Below are positions 26,340 to 35,932 of a stretch of 64,000 nucleotides of DNA, one piece after another (position 1 is the first letter of the stretch; the number at the start of each line of letters is the position of its first letter). Below the pieces are notes generated by a model. It saw only the letters and a program-made list of their open reading frames with translations, made no database searches and was not told the DNA's origin. The DNA is from JACMLD01 sp039916305 (GTDB lineage: Bacteria; Bacteroidota; Bacteroidia; Chitinophagales; Chitinophagaceae), in the NCBI GenBank assembly GCA_039916305.1, contig JBDSLR010000032.1:1-64000 (forward strand). Reading direction: 5' to 3'. The position numbers and the translations under genes were made by a program.

Positions 26340-27036
26340 CTATACATTCTTAAGGATCATCTGGTTGCTGCGTAATTTATCATCCTGATCAAAAAGATTG
26401 TTTCTTATCGCAAATAAGACGAGGCCTACACGGCTTTTAAAACGGATGGCGGAATAGATATCCTTGCGGTAGCCAGATAAAGTGCGTGGTGAGATTTGTA
26501 ATTCAGCTGCTATCTCTTCATAGCTGAGTGATGAACACAACAATTTGAAAACATTTTGCTGCGGTTCAGGTAGATTTTTTGCAGCTGATAACCTTCGGGG
26601 ATCGCGAATATCATTTTCTTCGGAATAAATAACCCTTTCACCGGCGAGATCAAAATAATAAACGTTTCCGGTAGTTAGCGCTGTAATGGCTTCTTTCAAT
26701 TCCTCGGGGAATATGGTTGCCTGCAGGTAGCCATGGACACCCAATTTAATGCCAGCAATTATGTCGTTGATTTCTTCATTGAGCGTAATGATGACCACTG
26801 GCACAGATGGATATGTTTTTTGTAACCACAAAAATAGTTTCCGGTTCATTGCGGTTCTCTGCTGATGTTGCAATCAGTATAAGTTGCGGCAGGCCGGAAG
26901 GCGGTTGATCCGATACAGAAAAATTTGTGCTACTTAACCCTGACACTTCATAGCCCATCCAGCTCAACATATGTGAAAATCCTTCCCGCAATAATCTTTG
27001 CTGACCTGTGACAAAAATGGACGTTTTGCTTTCCAT
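26340..27036 (-). pseudogene. LuxR-type response regulator split by a frameshift, receiver degenerate
   Basis: From the ATG at 27036 the first frame reads a receiver-like start, SKTSIFVTGQQRLLREGFSH and LPQLILIATSAENRN, then runs out near 26803. A second frame, one base shifted, picks up at about 26850 with NRKLFLWLQKTYPSVPVVII, then GIKLGVHGYLQATIFPEELKEAI, and ends with a LuxR HTH, YEEIAAELQISPRTLSGYRKD. Joining them gives a normal NarL-like protein of about 230 residues. The receiver lacks the usual acidic pair (TGQQ in place of DD) and the phosphoacceptor Asp, so even the intact protein could not be phosphorylated in the standard way. Either the gene is broken or the sequence has a one-base error. 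Confidence 0.7.
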
Positions 27037-27149
27037 ACTGATTAGGGATTGATAAAGCAATGAAGGATATTCAACAAGAATAAATGTACTGAATTTTCCA
27101 CCGTTACAGCGCCTGATTTTGCGGCATTGCTTCCCTGGTATAAAACTGG

Positions 27150-27177
27150 TTGTTTATTATTAAACATGCTATTTTTG
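27150..27177 (+). promoter_or_regulatory. Bacteroidota-type promoter for the lipocalin-like gene
   Basis: TTG at 27150-27152 and TATTTTTG at 27170-27177 (full match to TAnnTTTG) are separated by 17 bases, the standard spacing. The ATG at 27197 lies 19 bases downstream. Confidence 0.7.
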
Positions 27178-27196
27178 TTATATTAAATTCCCAGCC

Positions 27197-27931
27197 ATGA
27201 AAATATTCTTTAGCTGTTTGTGTTTTATCGCTATAGTATTGATGCTGTTATCTGCCCGTAGCTTCAAAAAAATTGATGTGGCGACAGATCAATTAAAGGG
27301 TTCCTGGATGCATCAAAGCGGTCAGGAAGAACAGGTTGTTTTGTTTATAGATGGCTATTATACGCATACAAGCTATAGCCAGTCCGGAAAAAAATTCATC
27401 GAAACCAGTGGCGGAACTTATACGGTTGATGGAAAAAAATTGAACATTGCGTATGAATTTAATACCGGCGGCAGCGAACAAACAGGCACATCTGCAAGCC
27501 ACGCATTTGCCATTGTCAATAATGAGATGGCTATAACAATGAATGGTAAAACAACCAGCTATAAAAGAATAGACAGTGGTGATGCGTTATTAGCGGGCGT
27601 ATGGTCCATTACTGGTCGTATGGCGGAAGGTAAAGTAGTTGCCATACACCGCACAGGAACACGCAAAACCATTAAGATACTATCGGGTACCAGGTTTCAA
27701 TGGGCGGCAATTGATCCGGGCGTAAAGCAATTTTCAGGAACGGGTGGGGGTATTTATGAATTTGTAAATGGTAAGTATACGGAGCACATTGAATTTTTTT
27801 CACGCGACAGTAGTCGTGTTGGTGCATCACTCAACTTTGATGGAAAGCTGGAAAATGGAGAATGGCACCACAGCGGCCTGAGTTCAAAAGGAGATAAGCT
27901 CTACGAAATATGGGGTCGTGTTAAGAATTGA
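27197..27931 (+). CDS. Secreted two-repeat lipocalin-like protein, hypothetical
   Basis: The product has 244 residues with an N-terminal hydrophobic helix (1-20, FIAIVLMLLSARSF) that is either a signal peptide or an anchor. Two related halves follow: LKGSWMHQSGQEEQVVLFIDG with SGGTYTVDGKKLNIAYEF, and LAGVWSITGRM with GGGIYEFVNGKYTEHIEFF. In each half a G-x-W strand begins a run of beta-strands. This is typical of lipocalin or calycin-like proteins found in Bacteroidota, with no known ligand. It has its own promoter and is not part of the flanking units. Confidence 0.75.
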   Translation: MKIFFSCLCFIAIVLMLLSARSFKKIDVATDQLKGSWMHQSGQEEQVVLFIDGYYTHTSYSQSGKKFIETSGGTYTVDGKKLNIAYEFNTGGSEQTGTSASHAFAIVNNEMAITMNGKTTSYKRIDSGDALLAGVWSITGRMAEGKVVAIHRTGTRKTIKILSGTRFQWAAIDPGVKQFSGTGGGIYEFVNGKYTEHIEFFSRDSSRVGASLNFDGKLENGEWHHSGLSSKGDKLYEIWGRVKN

Positions 27932-28175
27932 AGAATACAAATAGTGAAAGCGTCTTTGTCTGAGACGTAGATCGCAAACCGTTCTACTATTTCATTGCTA
28001 CCGGTTTGGGAAGGTTATTCATTAAGGTAACCACATGGATCTTGTATATCTGTGCTGGTAATCGGATAAATTTGTGCCCTGTTCTTAAATTTTATAATAA
28101 GGAACCCGCTCTTTTAAACCAAAACAGGAAAATCTGTTAATAAACACTACGTTACCTGCTTGTCTCATGCAGCAA

Positions 28176-29699
28176 TTATATCCTGATCGTTGCAAGGGCC
28201 CCTTTGCCATATCCATCGCTGGTAAGGTGAATGCTGCCATCATGACTCTCAATGATTGCTTTGCAGTTGTATAAACCAAGGCCTCCACGGGAAGGTTTGG
28301 TTGTAAATCCCCGGCTAAACAGGTTTGCTGATGCAGACTTGTCAAAGCCATGGCCGCTATCCTTCACCATCAGCAATAAACTGCCGTTGCAGGTGCTGGC
28401 AGTAATAGAGATAGTTTTTTGCACGGCCTCTTTACCAATGGCTTCGATACTGTTTTTAATCAGGTTAAGAAAAACCTGCATGAGTTTGGTGCGGTCGCCC
28501 TTAATAACGGGCAGATCTGCAGGAATGTCTATAGCAACTTCTATATCTTCCAGCGAAGATGTAACCATCGAAATAGCGTCGTGAATAACTGCTGGCAGGT
28601 TAACCGCTTTCCGCTCCTGCGATTCGTGTCCGGTTATGTATTGCCGTTGGATAGCCAGTATTTCCTGGATATTAGTAATGATATTAAGTTGTTCCGCAAC
28701 GGACTGACTGATTTCTTCGCGGTTGGACTTTTGCGTTTGCGACATTGCGTCCAGCATTTGCACTACGGCCGATGCTTTTGCTTCACCAATAACAGTACTG
28801 ATAACCTGTTTTTGTTTTTCAAAATAGCCGGCGAGGTTCCGAAGGTTTTCCTGGCTGCTGTCGGACTGTAATCGCTGAATACGGGTAAGATAAGAGCCAA
28901 AACCTACCACTGCATTTCCAATATCATGCATTACGTCAGACGCGATCTCAAATTTTCCCTGTGCCACGGCTTTATCAATCATTGCTGCGTGTCTTTCCTG
29001 TTCAAACTTCTTATTATTTTCTGCCAATACCTGTTCTGCCCTTAGCTGTTCTTCCTGCTGCTTTTGGGCATTCAGTTGTTCCAGTGTTTCTTTTTGCAGC
29101 CGTCCTGTCTCGATCGTTTGATCGATTTGTTTCTCCCGGTATTTTTTTAACTGCCATCCCCACAAGCCGCACACAAAAAATATGATGGCTGCCAGCACAA
29201 AATGAATAATAAATGCCCTTAGTTCAAATGAGTCCAGTTGGGTAAAATAAATATTCTCTACACCGGTATTTTGAAGATAGCCAAAAGTTACATGATGAAT
29301 AATTACTACTACCAGCATGGGAATCTGCAGCTTCCAGTTCTGGTAGACAATCAATATAGCACTGCCAATAAAAGCGAAGAAGTGCATTTCGAACATGCCA
29401 TGCATCTGGTAAATATACTGGGCCATAAAAATGGCAAATATGATACTTAAAATATATTGGTAAAGCCCTGAATCCGGCAGCGCGATCTTGGCTGAATAAT
29501 AAGCCAAAAGCGATAAAGCCCCGGTCACAAAGGCGATTGTCCAGGTATCATAAAACGCGGCGAATACAAGACCGAGCAAAAAATAGCCCAACAGGAAAAA
29601 ATTAATCATCTTGTCGGCCCTGTTTTTAACCTCCAGCCTGAAGACAGCCTTCAATTCTTTGTCGCTGATAACCGCGGTTGATAATAAGTTGTTGTTCAT
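28176..29699 (-). CDS. Membrane sensor histidine kinase with HDIGN-type H-box
   Basis: The 507-residue protein has about six membrane helices in residues 35-185, a coiled coil (about 185-240) and a kinase core. The H-box is EIASDVMHDIGNAVVGFG with His258. The ATP-binding domain has the N-box LNLIKNSIEAIG, then VKDSGHGFD and RGFTTKPSRGGLGLYNCK. The core is closely related to that of the kinase at 31924-33147 (same HDIGNAVVGFGSY block), so these are paralogues. Its start codon overlaps the stop of the thioredoxin-fold gene by one base (TAATG), indicating coupled translation. No periplasmic sensor domain is visible. Confidence 0.92.
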   Translation of the reverse strand: MNNNLLSTAVISDKELKAVFRLEVKNRADKMINFFLLGYFLLGLVFAAFYDTWTIAFVTGALSLLAYYSAKIALPDSGLYQYILSIIFAIFMAQYIYQMHGMFEMHFFAFIGSAILIVYQNWKLQIPMLVVVIIHHVTFGYLQNTGVENIYFTQLDSFELRAFIIHFVLAAIIFFVCGLWGWQLKKYREKQIDQTIETGRLQKETLEQLNAQKQQEEQLRAEQVLAENNKKFEQERHAAMIDKAVAQGKFEIASDVMHDIGNAVVGFGSYLTRIQRLQSDSSQENLRNLAGYFEKQKQVISTVIGEAKASAVVQMLDAMSQTQKSNREEISQSVAEQLNIITNIQEILAIQRQYITGHESQERKAVNLPAVIHDAISMVTSSLEDIEVAIDIPADLPVIKGDRTKLMQVFLNLIKNSIEAIGKEAVQKTISITASTCNGSLLLMVKDSGHGFDKSASANLFSRGFTTKPSRGGLGLYNCKAIIESHDGSIHLTSDGYGKGALATIRI

Positions 29700-30295
29700 T
29701 AATTAGTGCACTTTGGAAGCTGGCAACCATATGCCTTTAAGGCGTACTGGTCAAATTGAATAGTATTTCGGTGTAGCAGCGCGGTAAGGGCCGTTTTTGC
29801 ATATTCAGTTTTCTTGTCGGTACAATAACGGGTTCTGTTATAATTGCCCCGGTAAAACATTTGATGGGCCGTATCGATAATCACCGCCTGGGGTGTTGAA
29901 TAGACACCGCACCTGGCAGCAATGGAACTGTCAAAAAATACAGGAAGCGTGATGCCGAATTTCTCCTGGATATCTTTTTCGCCGTAGTGCTTGCTGCTCA
30001 ATACAACAATGGCGAAATTTACATTATCGTTGTATAGCTTTACAATAGATTTGAAATGCGCCATATTAAATTTAGAACATGGGCAGTCCGGGTTGAAAAA
30101 ATGAAGGAAAACGGGTTTAGTACTATCGGTGTGAATTGTTGTCCGGAAATCGATATAGGCGCCGGTACCTACTGATTTATAATTTGCAGGTAAAGACGTT
30201 GGTAAACTATAGACCCATTCCTTATACCAGAATGTACAACCAATACCGGTAAATATAAATACCAGCCAGATTGCTACAGCGGCTTTTCGTTTCAT
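29699..30295 (-). CDS. Membrane-anchored thioredoxin-fold protein with a CPC motif
   Basis: The product has 198 residues, with one N-terminal membrane helix (AAVAIWLVFIFTGIGCTFW) and a periplasmic domain. The fold is suggested by VFLHFFNPDCPCSKFNMAHF, in which Cys-Pro-Cys replaces the usual CxxC, and STPQAVIIDTAHQMFYRGNYN, the cis-Pro region. It resembles the DUF6436-type or AhpC/TSA-like proteins. Additional cysteines (RCG, YCT, YGCQLPKC) may form disulfides. It may be a periplasmic redox component that informs the neighbouring kinases, which is inference. It sits inside an operon of three kinases. Confidence 0.8.
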   Translation of the reverse strand: MKRKAAVAIWLVFIFTGIGCTFWYKEWVYSLPTSLPANYKSVGTGAYIDFRTTIHTDSTKPVFLHFFNPDCPCSKFNMAHFKSIVKLYNDNVNFAIVVLSSKHYGEKDIQEKFGITLPVFFDSSIAARCGVYSTPQAVIIDTAHQMFYRGNYNRTRYCTDKKTEYAKTALTALLHRNTIQFDQYALKAYGCQLPKCTN

Positions 30296-30331
30296 ATTGG
30301 ATTGTTAAGAAAAATTGCCAGGAACAGTTGG

Positions 30332-31921
30332 TTACTGTTTCGCTGGCAGGGTGATGGTAAAAACTGCCCCATTTTCATTGTGAACAGTAATTTTTCCTCC
30401 GTGTGCTACGATATATTGTTTTACAATCGCCAGGCCAAGCCCCGTTCCATTTGTTTTTTGACTGGTCACAAATGGTTCAAACAATGTTTTAATAATTTCG
30501 GCCGGAATACCCGGACCATTATCATGTATTGTAATGACGACCGTTTTTGAAGGCTTATCATCCTGAACATGTATGCGGACGGCCGGGTTGCTGACCTTGC
30601 GGTCAATCAGCACGTCAATTGCATTGTTCACCAGGTTCATGACTGATCTCTTTAATTTGCTTTCATCGCCCTCTACCATAAGTCCTGCCTGGCCTTCTGT
30701 ACAAACTGATACTTTTCCCAGGCTGTTTTTTGCATCAGTGAGTTTAATACCATCCTGTATCATGTTATCTACGCTCACCGGTAGCTTTTTAACCGGGGTT
30801 TCATTGATAAAATCCATAAAGTCTTCAAAAATGGCGGAAGCCTGCGCACCGCATTCATCGATCATTCCCAGCATTTGATTACCAGGAAAATCAGCCCGCA
30901 TCATTTCAGTAATAACATTAATGTTTTTAATGGGCGATCTGAGATCATGCATCATCATACTGATGGCGCTGCCTACAGCGGATAATTTCTCTTTTTGCAT
31001 CAGCTTTTGACGCAATTCTGCATTGTGAATGGCCTTTGCGGCATTAAGCACAAACAAACGAAGCAGGTATAATTTTTCTGTTTTAAGTTTCTCTTCTTTT
31101 TTGAGTAATGCAAACACAGTATAATTGTCGAGCCTGACAAATACAACATCATCCAATTGCATCACTTCTTCGTTATTCGGGGGAATGCTTTTCAGGCGTA
31201 CAATTAATTCATTCAGATTAACCCTTTCATCAACCGGGCCAATGGAGAATATTTTTTCATAAACATAGTCATCCTGGAATTTTCCAAGTAAAGCCATATC
31301 GGTATCCACATACGTAGCCAACTGGTCCAGTATATTGCGTAATAAAGATGTAAGTTGTTGTTCATCCACGCTGATGGAAGAAATGGCTTCAATCAGTTTT
31401 TCCAGGTTGCGCAGTTTATTATAATCAGAAACAGCCTTGGTGGCAAGTTGCGTAATCTCTTCTGAGGCATAGGGCTTGCAATGATAGCCTACATTCTGAC
31501 CTGCCCGTGCAATGATATCATCAATGGACCGGTCGCTGAAGGCAGTCACGAAAATAATTTCGGCTTTACTATCATATTTTCTGATCTGTTCAGCTGTTTC
31601 CATGCCATCCCATCCCGGCATACGCATATCTAAAAAAATAACGGCATACGGACGGCCATCGGATATTGATTTTTTTACCAGCTCAAGGCCTTCCATTCCG
31701 TTAGAAGCTTTGTGCACCGTAAAGGTTGGAATATTGCTGCTGCGGGGAGCCAGGATAGAATCACCAGGAGAATCAAATAGTATGCTGGCAGCGAGATCCA
31801 TACTTACATTTTCAGCGCTTGCTTTTCTCGGTACCAGTATCTCTTCTATATTGTCCCTCACAATTTCTTCATCATCAATTACCAGCACGGCGGTATTAGC
31901 GGTCTCTCTCATGTACGGCAT
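30332..31921 (-). CDS. Receiver-histidine kinase fusion (REC, GAF-like middle part, HisKA, HATPase)
   Basis: The 529-residue soluble protein starts with a receiver domain (1-150): VLVIDDEEIV (Asp16, Asp17) and VIFLDMRMPGWDG (phosphoacceptor Asp98). A 35-residue insertion lies between the first helix and the second strand. The middle part (170-300) looks like the DUF3369 or GAF-like region of related kinases. The kinase core has ISMMMHDLRSPIKN with His325, the N-box MNLVNNAIDVLID, and HDNGPGIPAEI and NGTGLGLAIVKQYI. It could pass phosphate between the two other kinases and itself. It starts 2 bases after the stop of the PAS-kinase gene. No DNA-binding domain is present. Confidence 0.93.
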   Translation of the reverse strand: MPYMRETANTAVLVIDDEEIVRDNIEEILVPRKASAENVSMDLAASILFDSPGDSILAPRSSNIPTFTVHKASNGMEGLELVKKSISDGRPYAVIFLDMRMPGWDGMETAEQIRKYDSKAEIIFVTAFSDRSIDDIIARAGQNVGYHCKPYASEEITQLATKAVSDYNKLRNLEKLIEAISSISVDEQQLTSLLRNILDQLATYVDTDMALLGKFQDDYVYEKIFSIGPVDERVNLNELIVRLKSIPPNNEEVMQLDDVVFVRLDNYTVFALLKKEEKLKTEKLYLLRLFVLNAAKAIHNAELRQKLMQKEKLSAVGSAISMMMHDLRSPIKNINVITEMMRADFPGNQMLGMIDECGAQASAIFEDFMDFINETPVKKLPVSVDNMIQDGIKLTDAKNSLGKVSVCTEGQAGLMVEGDESKLKRSVMNLVNNAIDVLIDRKVSNPAVRIHVQDDKPSKTVVITIHDNGPGIPAEIIKTLFEPFVTSQKTNGTGLGLAIVKQYIVAHGGKITVHNENGAVFTITLPAKQ

Positions 31922-31923
31922 GT

Positions 31924-33147
31924 TTATAGTTTAAATTTTATTGTAGCAAGGGAACCTTTACCCTGTCCTTCACTTATTATGTCAATGGTGCCATTGTGGC
32001 TTTCAAGAATGGAACGGCAACTACTCAAACCAATTCCTGAGCCTGATGCCTTGGTGGAAAAGCCCCGTTCAAAAAGCCGGTCTCCGTGTAGCCTATCAAA
32101 TCCATGACCATTGTCACCAATTTGCAGGATAAAGGAGGCAGGTGATGCAGATACATTGATGGAGATTTTTTTTTCAGCGGCATTGATATCAATTGCTTCC
32201 ATACTATTTTTAAGGAGGTTAAGAATTACCTGCATCAAACCAGTACGGTCTGCGTTGAAGGCCGGTAATGAATCAGGAACATGTACAGATACACAGATAT
32301 GTCTCTTTTCAAGCGCTGCAAAAAGCATAGACATGCAGTCATTTATAATACTCCGGAAGTTTACCGGCAGCCTTTCCGAAGAATTATGACCGTTGGTATA
32401 CTGGCGTTGAATATGCAGTATTTCCTGTATGTGGGTAATAATATTCAATTGGTCTTCTACCGACTTCTGTATCTCTTCCGCATTATTGCGCTGGCTTTCG
32501 GTAATACCAGTCATCATCTTAATGACTGCCCCGGCCTTGTCTGTACCAAATGCAGTTGTCAGGGCCGGTTGCTGAGCGGTAAAAAATTCAGTCATTTTTT
32601 GCAGCTTGTCCGGGTTGGCCTGTTCGAGGGATCTTTTGATGCGGGTAATATAAGATCCAAAGCCTACAACTGCATTGCCTATATCATGAAGAATGTTGGA
32701 AGCGATTTCATATTTGCCGTCTGCTACCGCTTTATCCGACAACAGTTCACGAATAATTAATTCCTGTTCGCATTTTAACGTAATGTCGGCAAAACTGATA
32801 ATGATGCAATCAGTAAACATTTTGTGTAAAGAAAAAACGAAATGTTTTTTTACTTTTTCGCCGTCTAAGACATATGTAAAATTATGCTGCGCATTGGTGC
32901 TAATAGTACCGGTTTGATCTCTAAACGAGTTTATACTTGTTACCAGTTCCGGCGCTATATATTCAAGTAATGGAAACAGGTTTTCGTCGCTGAAATTTTG
33001 CGCAGTCCGCAGCGGCATCAATAATATTTCTCCGGTATGATTAATTGAAATAATCTTACCCTGGCCATCTATTTCAGCGAAACCTGTACTGGCGTGCTCA
33101 AAAATTATGGATAATTTACAGGCAGTGTTATATGGGTGATTTTGCAT
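31924..33147 (-). CDS. PAS-domain histidine kinase with HDIGN-type H-box
   Basis: The ATG at 33147 is used; an upstream TTG adds five residues only. The protein has 407 residues and no membrane helix. A PAS-like domain lies at about 10-125 (IFEHASTGFAEIDGQGKII and SFADITLK). The H-box is EIASNILHDIGNAVVGFG with His154; the ATPase domain has LNLLKNSMEAID, then IGDNGHGFDR and FSTKASGSGIGLSSCR. It is a paralogue of the kinase at 28176-29699. It is the first gene of the four-gene unit. Cytoplasmic signals are likely sensed by PAS, but the ligand is unknown. Confidence 0.93.
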   Translation of the reverse strand: MQNHPYNTACKLSIIFEHASTGFAEIDGQGKIISINHTGEILLMPLRTAQNFSDENLFPLLEYIAPELVTSINSFRDQTGTISTNAQHNFTYVLDGEKVKKHFVFSLHKMFTDCIIISFADITLKCEQELIIRELLSDKAVADGKYEIASNILHDIGNAVVGFGSYITRIKRSLEQANPDKLQKMTEFFTAQQPALTTAFGTDKAGAVIKMMTGITESQRNNAEEIQKSVEDQLNIITHIQEILHIQRQYTNGHNSSERLPVNFRSIINDCMSMLFAALEKRHICVSVHVPDSLPAFNADRTGLMQVILNLLKNSMEAIDINAAEKKISINVSASPASFILQIGDNGHGFDRLHGDRLFERGFSTKASGSGIGLSSCRSILESHNGTIDIISEGQGKGSLATIKFKL

Positions 33148-33162
33148 AATGGGAGATACCAA

Positions 33163-33861
33163 TACCGGATTTCAGATGCATCGGTTTCTTTATATGCGCT
33201 GCTAACGTGGCATGCAGCTTTTTATTTTGAAAAGTTATGGGAATATAGAATAACAAAAACCTGCGTAAATACATTTCGATCATGTGACTAAATGTTTATA
33301 TATAGAAGATGCATATACAATGCAAATTTGAATAAATAATCAGGTTATAGTTTAGTGGGAGGCAATTTCGCCAAACCGAAAAATAGTGTATATGCGAATT
33401 GAGGATGACGATCCTGTCAACCCAGCAGGCAGTGATAGTCATTTTAACTAAACTGGGTTTAAGGCAGTGCTTTGCCGGTAATGGAAGGGAAACACCTTGC
33501 CTGGTTAACAATGGACATTTAATTTTCCTGCTTATAGTTCCGCATCCTTGCTATGACAGCAAAAATAATGCAGGTGTATCTGGATATTTGTATGCAGGCG
33601 TGGAATTATATATGCTGGATATGTTGATTGAAGTGGCTTCCGTATTGGCTTGTTTACTGCAACTGGGTTTCTGTTTTAACGGAACAAATTAAAATGTACA
33701 AACGGGTTTTCGTACATTCTTTACAGTAAGTAATTACATTAAAGTGGAGATATACCGGTGCTGATAGCAAATAGCAAGCAATTGCTGATTAAAAAAGCAG
33801 TATAGTATATGAAGAGTGGAGTAGAGCTTAAACATATCAATGTTTGAGCCTGTGCATGTTT
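33163..33861. other. Gene-free stretch between the kinase operon and the sorbosone-dehydrogenase gene
   Basis: These 700 bases have short, overlapping frames of no recognisable kind. The region next to 33163 has TTTTTG and TAACTTTT (minus strand, 16-base spacing), a weak promoter for the kinase operon. I see no RNA gene, repeat or terminator. Confidence 0.4.
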
Positions 33862-35196
33862 TTACTTCTTATAACTTACCTGCCACACCGTACCTCCAGC
33901 ATCATCTGCCACCAGTAACGCCCCATCATTTATCACCGTTACACCCACTGGCCGTCCATATACATCCGTGCCGTCAGCAGCTGCAATAAACCCGGTTAGA
34001 AAGTCTTGCGGCTTACCGGAAGGTTTTCCATCCGCAAACGGAATAAAAATTACTTTATAGCCTGCCAGGGCAGACTTGTTCCATGATCCATGCTGCCCAA
34101 CAAACGCCCCCTGCGCATACATAGGTGGAAAAGATTGTTTGTTGTAAAAAGTAAAACCTAATGAAGCGGTATGAGGCCCCAGCGCCAGGTCAGGAATAAT
34201 GGCCTGGTTAACCAGGTCAGTTCGCGGGTTGTCTTTCAGCCTGGGATCAGCATGTTTACCAAAATAAGAGTAAGGCCATCCGTAAAAAGCACCTTCCTTA
34301 ACACTGGTTATATAATCAGGAACCAGTTCATCGCCCAGGTTATCTCTTTCATTAACGGCTACCCATAAACGCCCGCTTGTTTTTTCCCAGTCCATGCCCA
34401 CCGGGTTGCGCAGTCCGCCGGCATATATTTTTTCTCCGCTGCCGTCCGTATTTATTTGCAGGATATTAGCCCGGCGGGTTTCATTTTCTATTCCGTTTTC
34501 TGCGGCGTTGGAACCTGAACCTACAGAGATATACAGTTTATCACCCTGCGGACCAGCAAGGATATTTCTTGTCCAGTGATTATTATACCCGCCACCAGGC
34601 AGGGATAAAATGACGTTTCCCGGCCCTTTTAATACCGTATCACCAGGAGTATAATCATATTGCAGCAGTGCATCGGTATTTGCTATGTAAAAATGATGAT
34701 TGATGGCCAGCATGCCAAATGGCTGGTTTAGATTGACTGCAAACACAAAACGCTTTTCAAAAAGACCGTCTTTATTTTCATCCCTGAATAATATTATACG
34801 ATTTGCACTTGTACCATAACCCTGTGTGCTGATTTTGCGGGAAATTTTCGCCCCAAGTTTTTTAATACCTTTTAGAACGGTATTGGATTCTACAATAAAA
34901 ATATCTCCATTGTTACCCTGGTATATCCAACGGGGGTTATCCAGTCCGCCAGCAAATTTCGTAACCGTAAAGCCGGCCGGTGCAACAGGCGTTTTTCCTG
35001 CGGGCCATCCAAGCACCCGGCTATAGTTAGTGACTGATTTGGTTGCAAACGGTGCTGGCAGCGTGTCAGCCGAAACAGCATTTGAATCTGTGTTGTTTTT
35101 TACCGGGGCGTCACCGGTAGCTGCAGATTTATTATTGTTTACACAGGAAAAGCTGACAATAGTAAGCAGGAGGATTGAAACAAGTGGTCTCATCAT
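33862..35196 (-). CDS. PQQ-dependent sugar dehydrogenase (GSDH/L-sorbosone-dehydrogenase-like) lipoprotein
   Basis: Starting at the ATG at 35196 gives 444 residues with a lipoprotein signal (MMRPLVSILLLTIVSFSC). The mature part is a beta-propeller of the GSDH family: FTVTKFAGGLDNPRWIYQG, then NPVGMDWEKTSGRLWVAVNERD, PYSYFGKHADPRL and GQHGSWNKSALAGYKVIFIPF. Family members oxidise aldoses or L-sorbosone in the periplasm using PQQ. The binding of cofactor is not proved by motif alone, and several Bacteroidota homologues are of unknown activity. It stands alone between gene-poor stretches. Confidence 0.9.
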   Translation of the reverse strand: MMRPLVSILLLTIVSFSCVNNNKSAATGDAPVKNNTDSNAVSADTLPAPFATKSVTNYSRVLGWPAGKTPVAPAGFTVTKFAGGLDNPRWIYQGNNGDIFIVESNTVLKGIKKLGAKISRKISTQGYGTSANRIILFRDENKDGLFEKRFVFAVNLNQPFGMLAINHHFYIANTDALLQYDYTPGDTVLKGPGNVILSLPGGGYNNHWTRNILAGPQGDKLYISVGSGSNAAENGIENETRRANILQINTDGSGEKIYAGGLRNPVGMDWEKTSGRLWVAVNERDNLGDELVPDYITSVKEGAFYGWPYSYFGKHADPRLKDNPRTDLVNQAIIPDLALGPHTASLGFTFYNKQSFPPMYAQGAFVGQHGSWNKSALAGYKVIFIPFADGKPSGKPQDFLTGFIAAADGTDVYGRPVGVTVINDGALLVADDAGGTVWQVSYKK

Positions 35197-35537
35197 TTTT
35201 GATTTGGTGAAGTAGTAGGATGAATTGACCAATATAGTGCCAATGCAACGGGCTGGCGGTGCATACTGTGGGGATGGAATTGAAGCATAAGGTATTGCTG
35301 GTTTATCCTGGCAATACTTAGTCCATGGAATAACTGACGTTCCGGGCAGAAGAAAAAGTAAGCAGGCGAACAGCCTGACGGAATAATAACATGGCGTTTA
35401 CTGCTTCGGCATACACCCCAGCATCAACTGATCGTGCTTTGGCTCCATGCCCTGGGATCGTTAAGCTCATCAATAGAAAGTAGTGCGACGGGGCAAGCCC
35501 CCTCCCTGTTAACTCCAAGAAAAATCAAATAGCCTGT
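35197..35537. other. Gene-free stretch
   Basis: About 340 bases without a convincing gene; the best frame (35318-35518 minus) has no homologue or signal. The minus-strand sequence TATATTGG near 35240 is one base off the -7 promoter box and could serve the dehydrogenase gene. Confidence 0.35.
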
Positions 35538-35807
35538 TCATTGCAAAATCATTTGCCTTGCCTGTAGTAAAGATGATGTAGCTGCCTGTATATTATTCCA
35601 TTTTAATGGAGAGGTGTCTGATAATTTAAAAATATTAAGCTGGTTTAACACCCTGTCAACAAAATGAGTGATGGTCTCGTGGGTGACTTTGTTTTTTTCC
35701 ATCGATCTCACTGCCGCCTTTATAAATCGTGCGGGTTCTGCTGCTGAACGTGCACATAGAATTTTAATAACCAATTTTGCGCGGAATTTGTCTAATGTTG
35801 TCTCCAT
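35538..35807 (-). CDS. Hypothetical 89-residue soluble protein
   Basis: The product starts METTLDKFRAKLVIKILCA and contains basic helices (ARFIKAAVRSMEKNK) and a regular pattern of hydrophobic residues that suggests an all-alpha fold. It has no signal peptide. Codon use resembles that of its neighbours. I do not recognise a family. The gene lies alone between the alginate-lyase gene (start 37123, same strand, downstream end at 35933) and a gene-poor stretch, with 125 bases between. Confidence 0.5.
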   Translation of the reverse strand: METTLDKFRAKLVIKILCARSAAEPARFIKAAVRSMEKNKVTHETITHFVDRVLNQLNIFKLSDTSPLKWNNIQAATSSLLQARQMILQ

Positions 35808-35932
35808 CTGTTATTTTTTATGATTGGTCAAAAAATAATATCCACCAGGTGATCGCAGCGGCAATTTACAGATAATAGTTTTATGCAGCTGTTAAATAAT
35901 CATTAGAGCGGCATTAAAATAATCTTGTTTGA

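Noticed and set aside
33399..33692. 97-codon plus-strand frame in the 700-base spacer
   Set aside because: No motif; one of several overlapping chance frames in the same stretch.
35318..35518. 66-codon minus-strand frame
   Set aside because: No signal, no motif, no conserved features seen; considered chance.
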